A stretch of DNA of 64,000 nt from Bosea sp. Tri-49. GTDB taxonomy: Bacteria; Pseudomonadota; Alphaproteobacteria; Rhizobiales; Beijerinckiaceae. Below the pieces are notes generated by a model. The model saw only the letters and a program-made list of their open reading frames with translations, searched no databases and was not told the origin of the DNA. Of this stretch, positions 22,427 to 31,900 are shown piece after piece (the first letter of the stretch is position 1; every line of letters begins with the position of its first letter). Position numbers and translations under genes: made by a program. The stretch is from assembly GCF_003952665.1 (NCBI RefSeq), contig NZ_CP017947.1, positions 372,001 to 436,000 on the forward strand. Reading direction: 5' to 3'.

Positions 22427-23986
22427 TCAGACCTTGATCTCGCCGGGGGCGATGGTCAGGCCCTGGTTGACCTTCACATCCTGGAGCGTCTGGCGCCAGA
22501 GATTGGAGGCATGGACATAGCCGAGCACGCCGATCGGCGCGTCGCGGGCGGCGAGCGCCTGCAGCTTGCCATAGGACTCCTTGAGCTTGGTCTCCTCGGT
22601 CTCGGCGAAGGCCGCAGCGAGCGTCTGGTTGAACTCCGGATTGTTGTAGCCCGTGCTCTTCGACAGCACCTGCTCCGGCGTCAGGCAGACCTGCATGATG
22701 TAGCTCGGCTCACCCGGCGACATGAAGACCTGTAGCGCCGCCTGATGCTCGCCGCGGATCGCCTGCTGGATCAGCACCGAGAACTCGTAGACCTTGAGGT
22801 TGACCTTGATGCCGATCTTGGCGAGCTGCGCCTGCACGAAGATCGCCGCATCCTTGGTGTCGAGCAGATAGGGCTCGGCCTGGATGCTGAGGTCGAACTC
22901 GGCACCGGTGGCATATTTCGACTTGGCCAGCAGGCCCTTGGCCTTGTCGAGGTCGAAGCCGAGCTCCTTGTCGGCCTCGGCGTTGAACCACCAGCCGCGC
23001 GAGGGCGCCGGCACGGCCGAAGGCTCGAGCAGCCCGTAATAGACCTTCTCACCGATGGTCTTGCGGTCGATCGCGGCGGAGACCGCCTTGCGGAAGTTCA
23101 CATCGTCGAAAGGGGCCTTCAGGTTGTTGGTGTACATCAGCAGGGCGCCACCCAGCGTCGGGCGCGAGGCGCCGGTGATGCCCGGCATGGTCTTCAGCCG
23201 GTTGAACTCGCGCGGCGGCGGGGCGCTGATCAGGTCGACCTGGCCGGTCAGCAGATAGGCGACGCGGGTGGCGTCCTCCGGGATCATCTTGACGACGAGC
23301 CGGTCCCAGTGCGGCAGGCCCTTGCGCCAGTAGTTCGGATTCTTCCTGAAGCTGATGTAGTCGTTCGGCTTCCACTCCTCGAAGACGCCGAAGCCGGTGC
23401 CGACCCCGGCCGGGCGCGACTTGAAATAGTCGTCGCCATGCTCCTTGCGCGAGCCGGCGGGATAAATGCCCATGTATTTGGTCAGGAAATAGAGCCAGGG
23501 GCCGTAAGGCTCGGAGAGCTCGAACTGAACCTGTAGCGGACCCAGCACCGTGACCTTGGTGATGCGCGTGAAGAGCGAGCGGCGCGCCGCCTTGTTGGCC
23601 GGGTCGAGCAGGTAGTCGAAGGAGTATTTCACATCCTCGGCCGTCATCTTCTTGCCGTTGTGGAAGGTGACGTCGTCGCGCAATTCGAAGGTATAGGTCT
23701 TCTTGTCGGCCGAAATCGTCGGCAAGGCCTTGGCGAGCTGCGGCTTCAACACGCCGTCGACATCGTACTCGACCAGGTTCTCGAACACGGTCTGGCCGAG
23801 AACCATGGCATCGTGATTGAGCTGGTTTATCGGATCGATGGTGATCGGATTGCTCGGCAGGACGATGGTCAGGGTCTTGCCACTGGTTGGCTGGGCGTGG
23901 AGCAGGCTCGCGGGCAGGATGCCGCCAAGGGCGCCGCCTGCTGCGGCTGCAAGAAACGCACGGCGATTTGTCGGCACGGTCAGCAT
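22427..23986 (-). CDS. Family 5 extracellular solute-binding protein
   Basis: 519 residues. The N-terminus (TNRRAFLAAAAGGALGGILP) has the twin-arginine pattern and an LLHAQ cleavage site, so export by Tat is likely. The mature part has the SBP_bac_5 hallmarks: LTIVLPSNPITIDPINQLNH, KTYTFELRDDVTFHNGKKMT and AEDVKYSFDYLLDP. It binds the imported substrate in the periplasm. AGGGGGAA lies upstream of the ATG, and it is the first gene of the operon, divergent from a LysR gene. Confidence 0.85.
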   Translation of the reverse strand: MLTVPTNRRAFLAAAAGGALGGILPASLLHAQPTSGKTLTIVLPSNPITIDPINQLNHDAMVLGQTVFENLVEYDVDGVLKPQLAKALPTISADKKTYTFELRDDVTFHNGKKMTAEDVKYSFDYLLDPANKAARRSLFTRITKVTVLGPLQVQFELSEPYGPWLYFLTKYMGIYPAGSRKEHGDDYFKSRPAGVGTGFGVFEEWKPNDYISFRKNPNYWRKGLPHWDRLVVKMIPEDATRVAYLLTGQVDLISAPPPREFNRLKTMPGITGASRPTLGGALLMYTNNLKAPFDDVNFRKAVSAAIDRKTIGEKVYYGLLEPSAVPAPSRGWWFNAEADKELGFDLDKAKGLLAKSKYATGAEFDLSIQAEPYLLDTKDAAIFVQAQLAKIGIKVNLKVYEFSVLIQQAIRGEHQAALQVFMSPGEPSYIMQVCLTPEQVLSKSTGYNNPEFNQTLAAAFAETEETKLKESYGKLQALAARDAPIGVLGYVHASNLWRQTLQDVKVNQGLTIAPGEIKV

Positions 23987-24128
23987 CGGATTCCCCCTGT
24001 TTTATGGCAATGCCTTGGCGGCGCCGGAGGCCGGCGCCGCGCCGAACGAGGGAAAGCTAGAGCGCTGAGGCGGCGAATAAAAATAAGAAGTGCTTGCCGC
24101 TTGATTGTCTCCGGCTATCGTCTTGGCG

Positions 24129-25013
24129 ATGCGCTACACCTTTGGTCAGGCCGAGGCGTTCTACTGGGTGACCCGATTGGGCGGCTTCCGTGTCGCCGCC
24201 CAGCATCTCAACCTGTCGCAACCGACGGTGAGCCTGCGCATCAAGGAGCTCGAGCGCATCCTCGGCGGCGAATTGTTCGACCGCTCGCATTATCGCCCGA
24301 TCCCGACGACGCTGGGCAATACGATCTATGCCGATATCGAGCGCATGCTCGCTCATGCCGAGCAGGTGCAACGCCACAGCAAGGACGGGCTGCGCGGCCG
24401 CAGCCTGCTGAGGATCGGCGCGGCCGATTCCTTCGCGGCCGCCATCCTGCCCCCTTTGCTGGCGGCATTGGCGCAGCGCCATGGCGAGCTGCAGGTCGAT
24501 GTGACCGTCGATTTCAGCACGAAGCTCGAACAACTCCTGCTCGACCGCTCGATCGACATCGCCTTCCTGTCGCAGCCGCGTGCCCATCAGGGGATCACGA
24601 TCGTCCCGCTCTGGCTGATCGACCTCGTCTGGGTGATCGGCGAGGGACTGCCCTTCCCCGGGAAGGTGGCGACGCCGGAGAACCTCGTCGATCTGCCGAT
24701 CTTCACCAACGGCTCGCCATCGGGCCTGTTCACCACCATCCAGATGTGGTTCGGCGCGCGCGGGCTGAGACCGCGCCGGCTCAATACCTGCAATCCGCTG
24801 ACCGTGATCGCGCGCCTCGCCAGCGCCGGCACCGGCGCCGCGATGATCCCGCGCGAGATGATCCACCTCTCCGGCGAGAAGCTGGCTTTGCGGGTGCTGG
24901 AGGCCGACCCGCCGATACCCGCGCATAATCTCTGCGCGATGTGGTGGAACAACGAGTCCGCTGACGAATGCGGCTATCTCGCCAACCTCGCCCGCGAGAT
25001 TGCGATGAACTGA
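24129..25013 (+). CDS. LysR-family transcriptional regulator
   Basis: 294 residues from ATG 24129 (MRYTFGQAEAFYWVTRLGGF). The winged HTH reads AAQHLNLSQPTVSLRIKELE and is followed by an effector domain (LRIGAADSFAAAILPPLLAA). A TTG at 24105 is also in frame but adds nothing like the family. It is divergent from the ABC-hyuAB operon with a 142-bp shared promoter region, the normal setting for a LysR protein that controls the adjacent operon and senses its substrate. Confidence 0.85.
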   Translation: MRYTFGQAEAFYWVTRLGGFRVAAQHLNLSQPTVSLRIKELERILGGELFDRSHYRPIPTTLGNTIYADIERMLAHAEQVQRHSKDGLRGRSLLRIGAADSFAAAILPPLLAALAQRHGELQVDVTVDFSTKLEQLLLDRSIDIAFLSQPRAHQGITIVPLWLIDLVWVIGEGLPFPGKVATPENLVDLPIFTNGSPSGLFTTIQMWFGARGLRPRRLNTCNPLTVIARLASAGTGAAMIPREMIHLSGEKLALRVLEADPPIPAHNLCAMWWNNESADECGYLANLAREIAMN

Positions 25014-25038
25014 TGGGCTCGTGTGCACCCGCAGAGCG

Positions 25039-25080
25039 ATGTCCGCTTTAGGGCAACGACTGAACGTCAGCTTTTGGCGC
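25039..25080. repeat. Dispersed 42-bp intergenic repeat, copy 1
   Basis: Begins ATGTCCGCTT and ends TTGGCGC. Equal-length relatives lie at 26834-26875 and about 49746-49787, all between genes. No coding potential. Confidence 0.5.
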
Positions 25081-25106
25081 CGACCGCCCCTCTTCACCGT
25101 GAGCCC

Positions 25107-25970
25107 TTATGCGGGAACGTTCTGTTTGAGGAAGGCAAAGATTTCCGCGGACTGGTCTGGCAGGAAATGATAGCCGTTCTCGATGAAGCATATCTTTGCA
25201 TGCGGCGCGTTGCGCTCGAGCCGCAGGCGCGTTTCCGCAGAATCGATGAAGACATCTCGCCCGCCGAGGACCGCAAGGATCGGCATCGCCAACCCTCGGA
25301 GTTCGTCGTCCGTCAGTCGTGGAATATCCACGATACGTGGTCTCACGGCGCCACTGATGCTGTCCATCAAACCCGCTATGAGCTGGAGCTCGGCAGGCAG
25401 CTCCTTCGGCGGCGGGCCGAACACCATTTTGCGAATCTTGCGTTTGCCCCAGGAGCCTAGCAGCAACAGCGGCGCGGCCCACAGCAGCAGGTTTTTCTGG
25501 CGGCCGATACCCGCCGGGCACATGAGCGCAAGCGCCCGGACTGCCATCGGCCGGCGCTTCGCATAGTCGAGCGCCAGCCAGCCGCCCAGCGATGTGCCGA
25601 CCAGACCCATTGCCATGAGCCCTAGCCCCTTGACGACGTCGTCGAGCCATGAGGCGTGAGCGTCGCCGGTCAGATCGGGTCGCACAGGCTCGCTGAGGCC
25701 AGGCTCGCCGATGACGTCGACGGCATAGAGGCGAAACCGCGATGCCCACAACGCGATGTCGGGAAGCCAGGCGGCGCTGTTCGCCTGCGCGCCATGGAGC
25801 AGGAGGACCGGCGGCGCATCCTTCGGGCCGCATGCGAGCACAAAGGTCCGGCCCTGACATGTCGGCAGATGGAGCTCCTCCTTTGGGACAGGCCAGCGGT
25901 CAAGGACATCGCGATAGAGGGCCTCGACCGCCGCGGCGGTACTCTCGCTGCGATAGATGGCGGCCGTCAT
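25107..25970 (-). CDS. Alpha/beta hydrolase
   Basis: 287 residues. Oxyanion region VLLLHGAQANSAAW, nucleophile elbow VGTSLGGWLALDYA, acid in LGGRDVFIDSA and histidine in NGYHFLPDQ form a complete Ser-Asp-His triad. Closest in layout to carboxylesterase/C-C hydrolase-type enzymes; substrate unknown. Its start overlaps the stop of the upstream HTH gene by ATGA, so the pair is co-expressed. No signal peptide, so cytosolic. Confidence 0.75.
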   Translation of the reverse strand: MTAAIYRSESTAAAVEALYRDVLDRWPVPKEELHLPTCQGRTFVLACGPKDAPPVLLLHGAQANSAAWLPDIALWASRFRLYAVDVIGEPGLSEPVRPDLTGDAHASWLDDVVKGLGLMAMGLVGTSLGGWLALDYAKRRPMAVRALALMCPAGIGRQKNLLLWAAPLLLLGSWGKRKIRKMVFGPPPKELPAELQLIAGLMDSISGAVRPRIVDIPRLTDDELRGLAMPILAVLGGRDVFIDSAETRLRLERNAPHAKICFIENGYHFLPDQSAEIFAFLKQNVPA

Positions 25971-26389
25971 TTGAGCGCTCGCAATTGCAGGTCCACCAGC
26001 TCAAGCAGCCTTGCAGCGTCCGAGGGGCTTGCGATCACGACGATCTTGAGATTGCGACTCGTTGGATCGAACGCCGTGCTGAGGTGCAAAGGCGCTGTCC
26101 TTGAGTCTCCCGTCATGCCGGCCGCATTGAGAAGCGATGCCATCCGCTCCGCTCCCTCGGCCGAGATGTCGACAATCTCGACGATGCAGGTCGCGCGAAG
26201 AGCGGCGGCCGGGGCCGAATGACCCCGTACGACACCGCTGAATGCGTCCAGCGTCCGCTGATCGATGCGGTACGCCTTCCCGACCTTGGTCGCCGGCAGG
26301 CGCCCGTCGCGGATGTAGCGAAGCACCGTCTTGGGATGGAGCTTGAGCTCTTCGGCCGCCTGCTCGACCGTAGCGAGTTTGCCAGACAT
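25967..26389 (-). CDS. Excisionase-type HTH transcriptional regulator
   Basis: 140 residues. The N-terminal MerR/excisionase-like HTH reads VEQAAEELKLHPKTVLRYIR and then DGRLPATKVGKAYRID. A C-terminal alpha/beta domain (CIVEIVDISAEGAERMASLL and LKIVVIASPSDAARLLELVD) may bind a ligand or form dimers. Translationally coupled to the hydrolase gene, which it probably regulates together with itself. Confidence 0.7.
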   Translation of the reverse strand: MSGKLATVEQAAEELKLHPKTVLRYIRDGRLPATKVGKAYRIDQRTLDAFSGVVRGHSAPAAALRATCIVEIVDISAEGAERMASLLNAAGMTGDSRTAPLHLSTAFDPTSRNLKIVVIASPSDAARLLELVDLQLRALK

Positions 26390-26401
26390 TGATATTCCCT
26401 A

Positions 26402-26447
26402 TCACTCCTATATTAGGGCAGAATAGGTAATAATTAGGATTCGTAAA
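26402..26447. promoter_or_regulatory. AT-rich divergent control region with CCTAT/ATAGG half-sites
   Basis: The intergenic DNA between the HTH and YqeY-like genes is AT-rich and contains a near-palindrome CCTATATTAGG at 26407-26417, plus further AATAGG and ATTAGG copies. It is a plausible operator for the HTH protein. Inference only. Confidence 0.35.
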
Positions 26448-26465
26448 GGGATTAATGAGAATCAT

Positions 26466-26807
26466 ATGGCAGCGAGCATGATGAAAGCCCGGTTGAGCGC
26501 CGACCTGCGACATGCCCTGAAGGAGAAGGATCGGCCGCGAGCCGCACTGCTTCGAAGTCTCCTCGCGGCACTCGACAACGCGGAGGCGCCGCCCGCGACC
26601 GCAAGCCCGGTATCTGGCCAGGATTTCCGGAGCGGCGCGGCGGAAGTGGAACGACTGGTTCTCGATGACCGTGACGTCCAACGAATCTTGGTTGCGGAGA
26701 TCGAAGAACGCGAGGGCGCAGCGGCACAATTTGAACGCATGCGTCAGGCTCAGCGCGCTGCAGATTTGCGGTTCGAAGCGACGCTGGCCCGGCAGTATCT
26801 AAAGTGA
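26466..26807 (+). CDS. YqeY-like protein (GatB/YqeY family), short
   Basis: 113 residues. It opens MMKARLSADLRHALKEKDRP then AALLRSLLAALDNAEAPP, and later VLDDRDVQRILVAEIEERE, which follow the first two thirds of YqeY, a family linked to the tRNA-dependent amidotransferase GatB tail domain. Usual length is about 150; the last helix pair is missing or shortened. Divergent from the HTH-hydrolase pair. Confidence 0.6.
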   Translation: MAASMMKARLSADLRHALKEKDRPRAALLRSLLAALDNAEAPPATASPVSGQDFRSGAAEVERLVLDDRDVQRILVAEIEEREGAAAQFERMRQAQRAADLRFEATLARQYLK

Positions 26808-26833
26808 CTTGAGCTCGCGAGCGATCGTTTTGG

Positions 26834-26875
26834 ATGTCCGCTTACGGGCGCTCGGCGAGAGTCAGCTATTGGCGC
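26834..26875. repeat. Dispersed 42-bp intergenic repeat, copy 2
   Basis: Same length and same ends as 25039-25080 (ATGTCCGCTT to TTGGCGC), with changes concentrated in the middle. Confidence 0.5.
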
Positions 26876-26884
26876 AAGGGCGCC

Positions 26885-28504
26885 TCATATCCTCCAAGCC
26901 GCGTTGCGCCCGGGCTGGACGGCGTCGGCAAGCTGATAGCCGCTGTCGCGGCCGAGGATGTTGACGCCTTTGCCGTCCGGCGAGACCGGACGCCACGCTC
27001 CCGAGATGTCGGTTGAGGGTACGCCGGTGTGAGCGAAGCGGGCCCAACTCGCCAGCATCAGCTCGGACAGTTTGGCCTCGGCCTGCCCGGCTCCCACTTT
27101 GGCGCTGAAGAACGGGTGTCGATAGGTGCCGAAGACGAACGGGATCTCGGCCGTATGCGGAACGCCGCGCGCCGGTGGCGCGAGGGGATGATCGAATTCG
27201 TAGAGATAGGCGGAGTGCCCAGCCCGCGCATGGCGCCTGGCGGCCTCGAGTGCGCGCAGGCGAAAGACGATGTCGCCATAGGCGGCGATCCAACACCTTT
27301 TCAGAGCATCGCCCTCGGCCGGCGTCGCGGTGGAACGATAGGCCTCGACGATCTCAGCCACCGGCAGATGCGCGGCCTCCGGGCGATAAATCGCGATCAG
27401 GTCGCGGATCATCGCCTGCAACTCGGCCTCCGTCTGCGGCGACTTCAGCCCGCCCACAGCCTTGCCGTCGGGATTGACCAGGTCGTACCAGAACACGCCT
27501 TCGTCGCGCGTGGTGCCGATCAGCGCGGGGACGGCCGGCAATTGCCCGTCACGTGGCCAGGCCGTCAGCACCTTGCCATCGAGCACAGGCAGAATCGGCG
27601 GGCGTCCGAGCGAGCGCACCATGGCAGGATCGCGCGCCAGCTGAAGCTCGGCGTCGTGAAGCTGCTGGGCGGGAAGCTCACGCAGGCCGGCGATGCTGGT
27701 GCCGAGCCGCTTCGCCAGCGCCTCCGCATAAGCAGCGGCGGTGTCGAGTTCAGGAAAGCCCGGGGCGCCGTGCAGCGAGCCGCTCTGGATGATGACCTTG
27801 TCGAACAGCCCGGCATTGGCAGGGTTCTGCGCGATCGTCGCGACGCTCTGCCCGCCGGCCGACTGGCCGAAGATCGTCACCCGCGCCGGATCGCCGCCGA
27901 AGGCGGCGATGTTGTCCTTCACCCAGCGCAGCGCCGCGATCTGGTCCTGATGTCCCCAATTCGCTAGGGTGCCCGAACGCTCGTCCTTGAGCTCGGGATG
28001 CGCCAGCCAGCCCAGTGCGCCGAGCCGGTAATTCACCGTCACCACGACGACGTCGCCGCGCGCGGCCAGCGCTGCGCCGTTCGTGCCGGCGACGAGGCCG
28101 TGGCCGGTGCGCCAGGCGCCGCCATGGAGCCAGACCATCACCGGCCGCTTGCCCTGAACGGAGGGCGTCCAGACGTTGAGGAAAAGGCAGTCTTCCGATT
28201 GCGGATCGGCGCCGTCATAGAGCCAGGCGGCCGCGCCCGCCAAGGTCTGGATCGAGGCTGCGCCCGGCTTGCTCGCATCGCGTATACCGGCCCAGGGCGC
28301 GGCCGATTGCGGCGCACGATAGCGTAGCGGCCCGACGGGGGCGGCGGCGTAGGGGATGCCGAAGAAGGCGGCGGCGCCGCCTTGCGCAAAGCCCCACAGC
28401 TTGCCGCTCGCGGTCTCGACCACCGGCATGTCCTGCGCCAGCGCTGCAGCGGCGAGCGTACTCGACAAGCCAACGAGAACAGTCCTTCGATCGGTCAGAA
28501 ACAT
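26885..28504 (-). CDS. Exported type-B carboxylesterase
   Basis: 539 residues from ATG 28504, preceded by GGGAGGG. A twin-arginine-like signal (DRRTVLVGLSSTLAAAALAQ) is followed by the carboxylesterase fold: SEDCLFLNVWTPS, VWLHGGAWRTGHG, nucleophile FGQSAGGQS, acid in IGTTRDEGVFWYD and histidine in GVPHTAEIPFVFG. Acts on an ester in the periplasm; substrate unknown. It stands alone between small decayed genes. Confidence 0.8.
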   Translation of the reverse strand: MFLTDRRTVLVGLSSTLAAAALAQDMPVVETASGKLWGFAQGGAAAFFGIPYAAAPVGPLRYRAPQSAAPWAGIRDASKPGAASIQTLAGAAAWLYDGADPQSEDCLFLNVWTPSVQGKRPVMVWLHGGAWRTGHGLVAGTNGAALAARGDVVVVTVNYRLGALGWLAHPELKDERSGTLANWGHQDQIAALRWVKDNIAAFGGDPARVTIFGQSAGGQSVATIAQNPANAGLFDKVIIQSGSLHGAPGFPELDTAAAYAEALAKRLGTSIAGLRELPAQQLHDAELQLARDPAMVRSLGRPPILPVLDGKVLTAWPRDGQLPAVPALIGTTRDEGVFWYDLVNPDGKAVGGLKSPQTEAELQAMIRDLIAIYRPEAAHLPVAEIVEAYRSTATPAEGDALKRCWIAAYGDIVFRLRALEAARRHARAGHSAYLYEFDHPLAPPARGVPHTAEIPFVFGTYRHPFFSAKVGAGQAEAKLSELMLASWARFAHTGVPSTDISGAWRPVSPDGKGVNILGRDSGYQLADAVQPGRNAAWRI

Positions 28505-28543
28505 CGCCAGATCCCTCCCTGCAGGCTGCAATATATTTTAAGC

Positions 28544-28703
28544 TTAAAATATTCTGGTAGGCAAGCGGAGTCCCATGTTCGCATCACGGGTCAGAGCATG
28601 CTCGATTTCGTCCACGCGGACGTAGGCGGCGGAACGCTTGGCCGCCAACCTTTCCAATGGTCGTCTTGCCCGCGCCGGGCAGTCCGCTGAGGACGACGAG
28701 CAC
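28544..28703 (-). pseudogene. AAA/P-loop kinase-like fragment
   Basis: GTG start behind GGAGG, then VLVVLSGLPGAGKTT, a perfect Walker A of small P-loop kinases. After an extra A the other frame continues LERLAAKRSAAYVRVDEIEH. The frame then ends within 20 residues, so the gene is frameshifted and truncated to its first 50 residues or so. Confidence 0.55.
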
Positions 28704-28961
28704 GTTACCTCCCAGGGCTTTGCTGCGTCCGCTTGTAGGAGGAGAGCACGGTGGTTGTGAGCGGCCGCTTGGCGTCGCCTTCGGTCATTCTGCCGCCGAG
28801 CTCCCAAAGTCCGCTTTCCGACAAAGAACCAGAGTCCGCTGGTGGCGCTAGTCGTCCAAATCCGTCCGGCGGATTCGCCTATTGCTCGGCACACTTAACG
28901 AAGTAGGCACTTGGCGCGCTACAATCACAGGTTCTATCCTGAGCCGGCGTTGGGGAGCAAA

Positions 28962-31900
28962 ATGCTGAATCAAGAAATCGGGCAGCCTGTGAGCGGTGAC
29001 AGCGAAGCGCCGCCATCGGTTACAATCGATGCAGCAGTCGCTAGAAGCTTCACGTATGCTTCCTATCAGAACGCGGTCCCGGTCTTAAGATCACTCGCGA
29101 TTGCAAATCCAACCGATAGGCACTTGGAACAGTGCCGGCTGGCGATGGTATCGACCCCGGCCTTCCTCCGCCCCAAGCTCTGGACGCTCGCCTGGTGCCC
29201 GGCGACCGCATCACCATCAGCGATAAGCGGGTCGAACTTGATGCTGGCTATTTGGCCGGTCTGGACGAGGCGGAGCGCGGCGAAATCACGTTCCGACTCT
29301 ACTCGCAGGACGCGTGCCTGGCCGAAGTCCGGTTTCCCGTACGGCTTCTGGCACGCGATGAATGGGGTGGTGTCGCCGACATGGCGCAACTGCTGCCGGC
29401 GTTCGTGCTCCCCAACGATCCGGCAGTCCCGAAGATCCTACGCGCTGCGGCCGAGTCGTTGACGGCGCATGGGCATCCTTCGGGACTCGACGGCTACCAA
29501 TCGGGCGATCCCAAGCGAAGCCTGCTGCTGACGGCGGCTGTCTATTCTGCCATCGCCGGGATGAAGCTGCACTATGCCGAACCCCCGGCGAGCTTTGAAC
29601 AGCGCGGCCAGAAGGTTAGGCGCCCATCGACAATCGCTCGGGATAAGCTCGTGACCTGCCTCGACAGCTCCCTGCTGTTCGCCGCAGCCCTAGAAGGCTG
29701 CGGGCTGAACTCGGCCGTGCTGCTCTTCAAGGACCACGCGGCCGTCGGCGTCTGGCTGACGAAACGGACCTTTCCGAGAGCGGTGGAAAGTGACCTAACG
29801 GAAGTCCGTAAGGCTATTGCCGCTAGAGAGCTCGTCGTCTTTGAAACGACCGGAGTGACGCATCGGCCGGTTGCGACACTGGACCACGCTCGCCGGCTCG
29901 CCGAGTCGCGGCTCGCCGAAACCCAGGCCTCAGGCTTCGAAGCGGCGATCGACCTGCACAGGTCGCGCAGCGGCGGCATCACACCGCTCGCCTCACATCG
30001 TGCTCCGGTCCCTGTTGCGGAGGAGGCGCAGGATGGCGACATCCAGTTGCCGCTTTCGGTTGCGGCGGAACCGTCCGATCTTCCGGCGGAGGTCGTTGAG
30101 CTCAAGCCGACCACTGCCGCAGGGCGCATCGACCGTTGGCAGAAGAAGCTGCTCGATCTCACGCTACGCAACCGGCTGCTCAATTTCGCCGACTCCAAGA
30201 AGACGAGCCTTTCCTTTGCACCGATATAGCCTATCTCGAGGATAGGCTTTCGGAGGGTGCTGCGATGCGGCTGATCTCGCTGCCGGAGCATAATCCACTC
30301 GGCCAACGCGACGAGGCCCTTTATCGAGAAGTGCGCGGCCAGGATTTGCATCGTGGCTTTGCGGCGGATGCGCTCGCGCGTGGCGAACTCACGTCGCCGC
30401 TGGACGCCAAGAACCTCGACGCGCGGCTGATTGAGCTCCATCGCCAGGTCCGCAACGACTTCGCCGAGGGCGGAGCAAATACACTCTTCCTCGCTGTCGG
30501 GTTCCTACGCTGGAAGCGCATGCCCGGCGATGAGCGAAGCTATCGTGCGCCACTTCTGCTTTTGCCGGTGAAGCTCGACCGGCGCAGTGCGAGCTCACAG
30601 TTTACGCTACGTTTCCACGAGGACGAGCCGCGCTTCAACGCGACGCTACTGCAATTCCTGGAGCGCGAGTTCGATCTCTCGCTGCCGCAGTTCGCTGGCG
30701 AGTTGCCGCAGGACGAGAACGGCATTGACGTGCCGCGTCTGCTTGGCGCGATGCGCCAGGCGGTCCGCGACGCGCCCGGCATGGAAGTTGTCGACGACGC
30801 TGCGCTGTCGACCTTCTCCTTCGCGAAATACCTGATGTGGAAGGACCTCGTTGAACGGACCGACGCGCTGCGGCAGAATCGGATCGTACGTCACCTGATC
30901 GATACGCCCGAGCAGGCCTTCTCTGGATCCGATGATGCTTTCGTCGATGAGCGCGAGCTCGACGGGCGCTATGCGCCGGCCGACATCGTCTCGGTTCTGC
31001 CGGCCGACTCCTCGCAGATCGCAGCCAGCATGGCCGCAGTCGAAGGGCGCGACTTTGTCATCATCGGCCCGCCCGGTACGGGAAAGAGCCAGACGATCGC
31101 GAACATGATCGCGAACTGCCTGGCAAGCGGTAAGACGGTGCTCTTCGTTGCGGAGAAGACCGCAGCTCTGAACGTCGTGCACCGCCGCCTGAAGGCGCAT
31201 GGGCTGGGCGACCATTGCCTCGAACTGCATTCGAACAAGGCGGATCGCAAGTCGTTTCTCGCACAGCTGCGGACCTCCTGGGAGAAGGGCCGCGCGTCCT
31301 CGTCCTCCGACTGGGTCGCCGTCAACCATCGGCTGAAGGTGAGGCGAGACGTCCTGAACGCCTATGTCGAGGCGCTCCACCAGCGCCATGCCAATGGCCT
31401 GACCGCCTATGCCGCGCTCGGCGTCGCCTTGCGCGACCGCCATCGTCATGCTCCCGAGTTGTCCTGGTCGCATCGCGATCTCCATGATGACGAGGCGCGG
31501 CGAGCACTCGGCGACCTCACCGAGGAGGTAGGCCGCGTGTTCGCGGCCGTCGAGCGCGCGCCGGTCCTCGCCTGCGTCGATGCTCCCGAATGGTCCTCGG
31601 CCTGGCAGGAGCGCCTGCTGGCGACGGGGCGCGACCTTGCGGGAAAAGTTACCACCCTCGGGACGGCGCTCGCGGCGTTTCTGCCGCAACTGGGACTGTC
31701 GGCATCCAGCGATGCCTCAAGCACGGAGCTGGAAAGGCTGTCTCTCCTGGCCTCCGCCCTCTGTGAGAGCGTCGGCAGCGACCAACGCATCACGTTCGAT
31801 CCCGACTTCGCGGGCCTTCGCCAGGCGCTCGCCGAACTCGAAGGCTCGATCACCTCCTATCGGACTACGGAAGCGGAGCTCTCGGCGACGTTCGCGCGTG

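Noticed and set aside
23660..24928. 422-codon plus-strand frame
   Set aside because: It runs antisense to the binding-protein gene and then out of frame through the LysR gene; high-GC shadow.
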